Shown here piece by piece: positions 55,422-64,000 of a stretch of DNA of 64,000 nucleotides. Positions within the stretch are counted from its first letter, which is position 1; every line of letters starts with the position of its first letter. This stretch comes from Puccinellia tenuiflora (taxonomy: Eukaryota; Streptophyta; Magnoliopsida; Poales; Poaceae): contig QRDG01000518.1 of assembly GCA_012064385.1 (NCBI GenBank), positions 1-64,000 on the forward strand, in the 5' to 3' direction. The notes below the pieces were generated by a model that saw only the letters and a program-made list of their open reading frames with translations, made no database searches and had not been told where the DNA came from. A program made the position numbers and the translations under genes.

Positions 55422-56984
55422 AAAACGCCATCCTAGAGACACTGCACTGCATTTTGCATGGGATGAGTATATATGCTAAAAGGTTGTTTTGGCGTCTCTA
55501 ATTATTAAGGTCACTGTCCCTGTTATACGTGAGAATCTAGCATGAAGACCCCTTCTGCTGGGAAATCAAAGTTGAGATATTCTCGCCCATGTGAAGGCAA
55601 AAAAAAAAAAAAGAATCGAGTTACACGTGGGCTAGAAAACAGAAAAAGTATACGGAGCACCTTGGCATCAGAACATGCCAACTGGTTATGAGAGGATATG
55701 TGAAGCATTTTAGGCAAAGAACTTCCGGACAACGATACTAACTAGGTCAGGGAATAATATAATACTTTTAACATGCATACTGATGTATCTATGGATAGTT
55801 TCACTGGGGTGCCACCGGACACGGTCCGTCATTCACATCGGTGCCTTCCGTTACCCGATCCGTGTGCGGTTGAGACAGTCTCTTCCGCTGGGGCTTTTCA
55901 AGGTTGAGCTTTGAGATTCTTGGCAAAAACTCAGCGCGGCCGTCGGCGTAGCGTGGCTGCTTCTCCTCCGCGCCGGCCTTTTCGATGCCCCTTTTGATCA
56001 ACCCGGATGGCGATGTCCGGGACTGGCATTCGCCGGGCTGGCACTGGGAGAGGCTACCTTCCGGGGCGGGGACCTTGGTGAGGGATCCAGGTCGCATCGT
56101 CGATCCGGATCTTCTTTGGTGGTATTGGCCACGGAATGTGTTCAGAGCGCCGGCCCCCGAGGAGGTGGTACGTCGCCGTATTAGGGAGGAGGACGAGCAC
56201 GTCCTTCGCTATATGTATTTGTTCAATAATCCAAGTAGCAGGCGTTGATCGCTACTTCAGAATCCTTATGACGCGAGCGAGTCTCTCATGGTTCCGGCTC
56301 TTTGGAAGCAGAGCATCCGCGGCTCAGCACCGCGCGGCTTAGGACCTGGTCGTAGTTAGTTTGAGTACCTATGTTGAGTACTGTGTGTGTTCTCATTTAT
56401 GTTATTTCCCCGTCTCAGCTTCTTCCTTTTCACGACGCTTCTGATCTTCTAGTGTTTCTTCTTCTTGCCTTTCCTAGTTTATGTGATTCATTCTCTTGAC
56501 TTGAGTTGTGGCAAGTGTCTTCATTCCATCATCTTCTTTTCTCACATCTCTTCTGTTCTCTCAGTGCCTCTTCTGGTTATACGACGTCGATCGCACCTGA
56601 TTGGACAAAGAAGCATAAGAAAGTAGCTGAAGAGCATAATCACACAAATATGGAATCGTTATTTTATGTTTGGTCTCTCCGGGATTGTTTGTTTGGTCTC
56701 TCCGGTTCTCTTTGGCAGCCCATCCATCAGAAAAGGCAAGTGCTGGGAATGATTCTGATAGCTGAATGTTGTGTGTGTGTGCCGGGTTCCGGAAGAATCA
56801 AACCGTTATTTTATGCGGGTTCCGAAAGAATCAAACCGTTATTTTATGCGGGTGGGATACAGAAATAGGGACGGGAATTATAGACCCAATTAATACATAA
56901 ATTACAGACCCAATTTATACATAAATATTATATACAGAAATAAATGAAAGTAAATAAAGAAATAAGTAAAACTAAAAAAAAAAT
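55422..56984. other. Stretch possibly belonging to a CACTA element
   Basis: No recognised protein. A plus frame at 55985-56248 (MPLLINPDGDVRDWHSPGWH onward) is of unknown type. A 33-bp unit (cgggttccggaagaatcaaa onward) is repeated at 56783 and 56816. The rightmost part may be the interior of the CACTA element whose end lies at 57277. Confidence 0.35.
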
Positions 56985-57277
56985 ACATATACGCCGACGG
57001 TTATGCCGTCGGCGTCTATGTTACAAATACGCCGACGGCATAACCGTCGGCGTAGCTCCACAGGGAAGACGGCCGTTTCTTAACCGTTTGGGCGGCCGTT
57101 AGTGGGGCCTCTTTCGCCGACGGTGTAATTGACGCCGACGGCCGCCGTCGGCGTATGTAAGTCTACGCCGACGGGCCGTCCGTCGGCTTTCTCGGCTTCC
57201 ATTATACGCCGACGGCCCCGACATTTGGCCGTCGGCGTATAAAAAGGCCGTCGGCGTGTTGACGTTTTCCCGTAGTG
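56985..57277. mobile_element. CACTA transposon end with subterminal repeats
   Basis: The right end reads cgttttcccgtagtg, the complement of CACTACGGGAAAACG, a canonical grass CACTA terminus. The preceding 290 bp is packed with TACGCCGACGGC-type motifs in both orientations, the subterminal repeats to which CACTA transposase binds. No matching CACTACGGG left end was found to the left, so the element is truncated or its other end is lost. Confidence 0.8.
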
Positions 57278-57304
57278 TTGGGTGAATCGTCAAGAAACCC
57301 CTAA

Positions 57305-57460
57305 GGCCCCGCTTGGAAGCCAGTTTCTTTCACATCTCAATATTTTTCTACCCCCGTCAGGTCCCTCCCAGCTGTAAATTACACGGACCTCCGGAGGTCC
57401 GTAATTCCTCCCGACGGATTCCGTCGTTTTGGGCTAAATAACTGGCATCCAAGCGGGGCC
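57305..57460. mobile_element. Tourist-like (PIF/Harbinger) MITE
   Basis: The 156-bp element starts GGCCCCGCTTGGAAGCCAG and ends CTGGCATCCAAGCGGGGCC, inverted repeats with one mismatch. It is flanked by TAA on both sides (57302-57304 and 57461-57463). It inserted 28 bases from the CACTA end. Confidence 0.88.
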
Positions 57461-57463
57461 TAA

Positions 57464-58250
57464 GCTTGTAGGACATTGCACCTTGGGCATATCGATGTCT
57501 CTACAGGGATGCCGGGTGTGGAATAGGTGCATGGAAAAAGCTCTACACTGACTTGCGTAGTTCTAGTGACCGTGACACCCGTGGGCGTCATTTTCTTCCT
57601 TGAAAGTGTTCTCGTGATCATGCATTTTCCTCTCTGTGTTGGTACATCGAGCGTCAGATGCCCTCGGTGAGCTCCGGTCTTTATGCAGTGCTCTTCCACC
57701 CTATGTCAAGCTGAGTACTCTAGTAGCCCACGGACGTCGATGCTTAATCACAATTCAGGGATGTGCGGTGATGTCTCGATTGATTGATGGCATTCGAGGT
57801 TCACGCCGTCTTGCATAGTGCTCAGGTTTGCTCGATCATATGGTGATGCTTGTCGAGTTCAAGGCCAAGAGGAGGTGTACTGGTCATCGGTGGAACATTC
57901 CCTTCCGTTGCATATGTGGCTCTTCTTGCGATGTGACCTCGATGGTGTGATCGCCTTTGACGATGATTGGTATTCCCCTAGTGATGCAAGGTGTAGACGC
58001 TAATTAACGGGTGATGTTTCTCAATGTGTTCATGTGGTGTTGGTTGCTAAGTATAAGACTTGGTAGTGTTGTCTAGAGCATGCTTGTTTCCGGGTTTCTT
58101 TCTTTGTTTCCCTTATTCTTTCTTGTTCAAGTGTATCATCAGTACGTAGGGTTTGTGTTGTCGCCTTATTATTTCATTTTAAAATTTGGCTAAAGTGGTT
58201 CAGGCTGGCCAATGAATCTTGTAGTTCGCCTAAAATAAAAAAAATCTTAT
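57464..58250 (+). repeat. LINE-like fragment with A-tail, tentative
   Basis: Moderate-GC sequence without a supported protein ends in gttcgcctaaaataaaaaaaa near 58247, a tail like those of LINE-derived repeats. No reverse transcriptase motif was seen. Confidence 0.25.
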
Positions 58251-60564
58251 GGTTTGTCACGACAACTTATACAATCGCATCGGCTCACTATATTACCCTC
58301 GCTCATCTTACTCGTAGGTGACGCCTTTTGCAAACAGTTGATATTGTACAGTTGTCAAGGTTTTTTTTCTCGATGACCATTTTTTACCGAGGGCATCGGT
58401 ATATCTATCTACCGATTACTATCAGAAATTTCATTTATTTTATCGCCAAAATTAATTCAAACAAGTTTTGAATTCAAAATTTTAGAGTTTGGAACTATAG
58501 AAAGGCTACCCTAAATATGGCACATTTTCGCTCCCATCATTAAGTTATGGGTTCCCGTCCCATCACACGGATTTTTTTCTTAAATGGTGAACGGCCCCAC
58601 GAGCAGGGACACTAAATAGCACAAACAATTTCATGGCTTATTTATTCACGCATACGTAGTTTATTTATTCTTGTTTTGATCGTTACCTGAAATCTTGGCC
58701 AAAACCGGATTGTTGTACTTGCCGTTAGCAAAGTGTTTTCGGCATAACCATCTTGGTGGTGAAACTGAGAAATACAACTCTAACTTGGTTTCATAGTGTT
58801 TTTGGCTTTTGATTGGACATCGTTGCATGATGAAATAAATCAAAAGCAAAGGCCAAAATCACATATCTGTGGGGATTATAGCCAAAATCACATTTTTTTT
58901 TTGTTTATAGCCAAAATCCAAAAGTCGAAAGTAAGACTAACCAAACAGCCCATGAGACCACGAGTGCGTTTATCCCCGGTACTGGTCACACTCACACATT
59001 TACGCAAGCATGAGTGTTTTTATCCCCAGTACTCTGTCAGTTTTAATTTGTAGGTGTGTGACGGTAGATATTACTGTATATGCGTGACGGTTTGTGGGCC
59101 CGTGTTGCAATTGCAAAGAGCAGTTGACTTCCCCCATAAAAGAGAGTTGAAGCACGAGTACGTACCCGTGGGCGGCCCTAGTGGTCAACGCCACCAAAGC
59201 CAACACAGCCGAAAGCACTGGCTCGTATCGTGCGTGTGCAGAATACACGCCGTAGTTGCTACTCCACGGCTGCCACCCACTTCACGACCATCTGATCTGC
59301 ATGCTCCTTTCATCACAAGAAAATGAGCTGCCTACACTCCTAGGTACGATACGATGAGCCGCCAGGCCACTGAGCGGGCCGCGCGGTGCTCCCCAGCCAG
59401 CAGGAAGCCACCCACGGGAAAAAGGAGGGCGGCATCAGTCAACGAGCGTGCGCGTGGACTTCGAGTTGATAATGCGCGTGCGGCGTCACGGATGATCGTG
59501 AGGTGGGAAAGGATGTCAACGCCTCAACGTCTATCCATTCACCTTTGTCAGAGTCTGGAAATAGTTTAACTCCCTCAGTATGGAGTTTGTGGTAGCACTG
59601 TCCACAAGGTATAATTACTCTTTCATCTGGTTGTTCCCATAGAGAACTATATATAAAAATGAAGATTTTTTTAGTAAGAAAACCTTGTTTAAAAACATAG
59701 AATACAATCTTATTATATCAAAGTGTTGATGAAATATAGAATGACAACAATACTATGTTCAATTACAACTTCACAAATGGAAATTAATAAATCAATCACT
59801 ATGGAGATAGTGGGACCAGTCAAAATCTCCAAACATGCAGTTGAGGCATACTCAACCAACACGTTTTCCGTGCCTATAGCGTCATGTGAGTGCTCGAGAG
59901 TCATGTTGTTGCTAAGTCTAGGAGGTACGCCCTACGAACAACCAACTCCATTGGTGTTGTCTAGATGAAGGTTGAAGTTGACTTCAAACCTTTTCCCTTG
60001 AGGTGCTTTGCTTCCTGAGATTGTTGGTACAGAATGGCCAGATGCTTTGGGACTTGCACTTGTTAGTGAGGTGCGTGTAGAGCTTAGTTTTATCAAACTT
60101 GGGCTTCGCGGTGCCTTTCCCACGGTCTGAGTTTTTAGGCTTCATGTTCATGCAGTAGAATGAACAAAATGTAGGCTCCAACACTGGTGGTAGATAATCG
60201 TCAATGCAGTAGATATACACTCCTCGTGATCCCAACACATCAATCAGGTTATCTACCACTATCGTTTCTACATTATCATTCTTACATTATGATTGCAAAG
60301 TGCACTCCATACATGACATAAGGCATTAAAGTGTGAGTATCTACTGATTTCATCATATTATACTGCTAATGATGTTAGATCTACTCCAAAATTTCTTTGG
60401 AGACTATCTACATAATGTCATGCTTAACAATTTGAATTTAACACTAATAGTTTCAAGCAATGTTTAGAATTAATTTTACATAAGTTCATTACAACTTAAC
60501 CATGATGGTTTTTAATTTATCAATTGTAAATTAATTATCTCTGGTTTAAATATCTCGGTAACCG
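58251..60564. other. Intergenic stretch, nothing firm
   Basis: AT-rich with short frames only. The words gccaaaatcacat recur at about 58852 and 58883, and the following ccaaacagccc may be the edge of an old MITE. The minus frame near 59984-60259 matches no family I know. Confidence 0.3.
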
Positions 60565-61210
60565 ATGACTCGTGAATTTGAGGCACTCGTCCTCAATGGC
60601 CACAACTATCCTACTTGGGCCATGGATATCAAGATCGCTCTAGCCTCCCGTGGGTTAGTGCGTGTAAAAAATTCCGGCTAGAGTCACGACACTCACAAAA
60701 GAGCAGAAGTATGCTGCCTTGTACATCATAAGGCACCATTATCAGATCTTAAGTCTGAGTACTTGGAGGAGCAATCCCCGAATACCTTGTTTCGGGCCCT
60801 AAAAACGAGGTATGAAAGGCAGTTGTCCTGCTAGAAGTCTTCAGGACATCAAGTCCATCTGAGAGTACAATCACGAGATTTATAAGATCAGCTCCAAACT
60901 GCACTTTTGCGGGAATGAACATACTGATGCGGTGAAGATAAAGAAAACTATGTCTACTATGCTCCCGATCCTCCAGCAGAGGTATTGTGCTCGCGACTAC
61001 CAAGTCTATTTTGATCTTATTCATATCATACTTAAGGACGACAGTTTCTGAGAACTACTAGAACCTGCCTTGCGATATACACACCTGAGCACTGGTCATA
61101 GACATCCGAAGGTTGGCCCTGCAGCACTTTGCTTGCTTCAGGCCTCAGATTTCCTGTCGGATGGCTTCCGCTCTGATTGTACTACTACTACTGCATGATC
61201 AAATGAGCTC
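60565..61210 (+). pseudogene. Copia-type gag (UBN2-like) relic
   Basis: From ATG 60565 the frame reads LNGHNYPTWAMDIKIALASR, the typical start of Copia gag proteins of the UBN2/DUF4219 type, then hits a stop. Further pieces in shifted frames (LKSEYLEEQSPNTLF, ALKTRYERQ, LHFCGNEHTDAVKIKKTM) follow the family order. No protease, integrase or reverse transcriptase follows. It is a broken 5' fragment of a Copia element. Confidence 0.7.
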
Positions 61211-61429
61211 CGAGTCCTCACAAAAAGGACCACAGAGCTGGTGGTTCTAAAATGCCATCGAATCCCATGTAAACGTGAATCAAACAGGACTTATAATTGA
61301 ATTTCAATTGTGCACATGCAATGAATCAATTGGTAACCATACGGGTGTTTATATGTTTGTAATGGAGAAGGCCTATAAAGAATGTTTAATTAATGCGTCA
61401 CAACTCATAGCTTGTACCTCTCTTGCACA
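61211..61429. other. Spacer containing the probable 3' UTR of the helicase gene
   Basis: This short stretch lies downstream (on minus) of the helicase stop codon at 61430-61432. Confidence 0.4.
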
Positions 61430-64000
61430 TCAGCTTCGATCAGAAGTTTCTTCCACTTCAAAATACGATCTCTCGTGCTCAATTACTCCCTGCACATGCA
61501 CCGAATCTCTCAGGATACATGTAATTACACTCTAATTACAAACAAAAATCAACAAACCTTCAGGATCAAAATCGCCGCCTCCTTGTCCAAAACCCCGTTA
61601 TATTCGCTACATGTCAATGACTGAAAAGAATAAACAGAAACATATCAGATCCAAGACGCTAACATACATTATTTCTTCTCAGCCATGAGCTCGATATATA
61701 TTTAAACTTACTTGGATACAATTTGGACAACCAGCAATACTAGTGCAACTGCATGTCGAAGCAAGCTCTAAAGCAGCAAGTAGAAGTTCCCCAAAAAGCA
61801 TTTTGACCTACAAGATTGAACAGACAAACCAATGATGTGTGTTACACCAAGATCATTCAAGATAGCCTGTATTACATGGCCAAATATATGCTATTTCTGC
61901 AATTACCTTTGATGCTATGCCGATACCACCAGGGTGTTTATCGTACAAAAGAATTCTATCTGCCATACCACGGGTTTCATGAGGATTTACACATTCTGTT
62001 CCTAGGTCAGACGCACTACACATCATATGCCTGTGCAAATCAACACACAGTCAACCCAATTGAAAGAGCTAAATTACTGAAATGTGCAATAAATGGAGAC
62101 ATAGTTTACCACGACAACAGAATTAAAGTTGACCCACAAGTGGTTGGCAAATTATAACAGGGAAATGAAAATGCAGTACTGCTCTTTCAAACCAGTGTGA
62201 CCGTATTGTCAAACAATTGTCTTTACAAAAATTACTAGTGTCTACAGAAAACCCTTTTTCATCAATGATTATGGCATAAATAAAGGAGAACTTACAAAGG
62301 CAACATATTCAAGAGTGCGTGTGAAGCAGCATGTGAACCAGCTCGAAACTCTAGTTTCCTTTCCTCCACAGCTATTTTTGCCGACTGCGGAATCCGTATC
62401 CAAACAGCCTATAATTGCGGCGTCATATACAAAATACAAGTGTAAGAATTATGGGAAATGCATCACAATGGTGCTAAGATTTATAGTTCAGCCACTGACC
62501 TCAGAATTGTAGGAATATGGAGGCAGGCTAAGTTCAACGGTGTCCAGTATTTTATTGCCTGATTTACATATGCGATGAAAGCCAAACCATTTGGTGGTCA
62601 CCTTGCAATCATTTGCTTGGGCAGTTGTCTTCAAATGGTTAGTTTTGCATGTCTCCGTCGGAAGATAAGCCTTCAAGAGAAGGGCCAATTAATTATTGAG
62701 AACAAGATGTATAAAGATTTCACATAAGGAGAAAGAAATTGAAAAGACTCTCGTGCGATCAAGCATTGTAGGAGGAACAGTTATCCTCTTTTATTTATTA
62801 CATGAGGCAAATATAGGTTTCTCCCAGAAAGAAAAGGAAAACAAGGAACAAGTCATAGATTGACCGAACATAGTTGATTTCAAACAAATCAATGACAGTG
62901 AAAAGTTATATCATTGACATCTAATGGAAAAGGAGGTGTTCAATAGTCCTCAAAATTAGTGAATTAACTAGAGTCTATAAATTCAAGATAGAAGAGATAT
63001 AAACTATGTCGCGCAACAAAATTGGAGGGGATGCAAATTAACAATAGCAGAATACTTTCAAAAATATATGAGACCAAGTATTCCAATGCTTTCAAGAACA
63101 TACGTAATCTCCTCCGAGGACATTGATGTCAGTGTAGTCTCGTGTTTTTGTGTAATACTTCACATCAGCTTTCCTGCAGAAAGCTTTTCTTGATGCCAAA
63201 TCAAGCTCCTCGACTAAGTAATTGACACCCTGATGCATGTAAATAGCACCCTCATACACCTGAAATTGAGAAAAAGGCTCTTGAGATAATACTAATAACA
63301 GAACTAGGAACATACATTCATGTACTTGTGGCTCAAGAATTGATTACATAATGCACTGATTGTAAATTCACGAATTTATCTACCTGCTTTGAACAGATAC
63401 TCATGTACAGTTAGAACATATTACCTGAAAAAATGCCTTACTTTCCTCAATTTCCTCAAGTAATCTGTTATTTAACTTGTCTATCACGCTGTACTTGTCA
63501 TGCTCAATTGCTCTTATGCTTACTGTATGTGAAGGTCTTTTCTGCAGAAATCAAAATACTACTGACACAAAAAGGAATGGAGTTATTTTTCATAGAATAG
63601 AGAATGAACAAATGAACGAACCTCTGGTCCAATATAATTCCACATAGTCGAAGAGAAAGGTCCAGATGGATTGTTAACCAGATAACCTTTCTCTTTTAGA
63701 GTCGTCATTATACTATCCAGACTAGAACCGAAGTGATTCTCATCATATTGCAAGCATATTGGATGTTCATAAGCAGCACAGGCAAGGTGCTGTTCTAAAA
63801 GCTGTAATAAATTTCAAAAAAAAAATCAAATTCCAAAAAACCAAGGGAAAAGTTAGATACAAGTATTTAAACTCATCAATATAGTCGGTTCACTAAGCAC
63901 GGATTCATGGACCTACCTTAGGGTTATGTGAATCAACTTGGCAGTGCTCAATTGGTCTGCCAAATAGTTTATGTGGGGATTTCATGAAATACTGATCTAA
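61430..64000 (-). CDS. HRQ1-like DEAD/DEAH-box helicase, C-terminal ten exons (partial)
   Basis: Ten exons on minus can be placed with consensus GT/AG borders and unbroken phase: 63917-64000 (open to the right), 63622-63801, 63425-63541, 63104-63259, 62500-62670, 62296-62408, 61907-62030, 61712-61807, 61558-61620 and 61430-61489 with a TGA stop. They give the last 387 or so residues. Recognisable blocks are KLFGRPIEHCQVD, HLACAAYEHP, YEGAIYMHQGVNYLVEELDL, YYTKTRDYTDINVLGGDY, the DUF1998 block CSASDLGTECVNP...DRILLYDKHPGGIG, and CSCTSIAGCPNCIQ. Their order matches the C-terminus of plant and fungal HRQ1 (RecQ4-related, YprA/DUF1998) helicases, nuclear enzymes linked to repair of DNA crosslinks. 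The four Cys of DUF1998-type proteins are thought to bind metal. The helicase motor lies beyond the window. The longest intron in the window is about 375 bases. Confidence 0.92.

Overview
The window is plant nuclear DNA from a large, repeat-rich grass genome, most likely a Triticeae species (wheat, Aegilops or barley group). The pointers are nested LTR retrotransposons, Tourist- and Stowaway-type MITEs, CACTA and Harbinger pieces, and GC-rich grass-style coding exons. The species call is inference; no marker gene fixes it. There is no rRNA gene, intact tRNA gene, CRISPR array or bacterial-type operon.

Four host genes are supported. (1) A three-exon HMA-domain isoprenylated protein resembling rice Pi21 lies on + at 33284-35656. 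(2) An intronless alpha/beta-hydrolase carboxylesterase lies on - at 44165-45196. (3) An intronless NF-YB transcription factor subunit lies on + at 52998-53645. (4) The last ten exons of an HRQ1-like DEAD/DEAH helicase with a DUF1998-type C-terminus lie on -, from 61430 to the right edge. They sit far apart among repeats, each with its own transcription unit, and nothing shows that they work together.

Layout. 1-8.0 kb holds AT-rich repeats, a fold-back MITE, a non-autonomous PIF/Harbinger transposon with a broken Myb-like ORF1, a Stowaway MITE and a hAT transposase tail. 8.0-31.0 kb is one nested structure. The outer element is an Athila-type Ty3/gypsy element with ~1.4 kb LTRs, a tRNA-Asp-type PBS, gag, protease and a late ORF, but no reverse transcriptase or integrase. 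It is split by a second element of 13.5 kb in the opposite orientation, with 4.5 kb LTRs, a perfect AAGAT target duplication, a Met-type PBS and no polyprotein (LARD-like, of Tekay/Del origin). 31-38.9 kb holds the Pi21-like gene, LINE-like debris and a fold-back MITE. 38.9-43.5 kb holds a solo LTR, a SINE-like relic and a LINE reverse transcriptase relic. 43.5-53.7 kb holds the esterase, a degenerate tandem-repeat field, a Tourist MITE, a GC-rich repeat and NF-YB. 53.7-61.4 kb holds a SINE-like relic, a fold-back MITE, a CACTA end, a Tourist-like MITE and a Copia gag relic, followed by the helicase gene.

The most interesting signal is an antisense transcription-unit candidate inside the LARD-like element (17122-17559): TATA box, good Kozak context and a 130-residue protein with one long hydrophobic segment. 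Other leads are a duplicated polypurine tract in the outer element and a set of fold-back elements that share a similar core.
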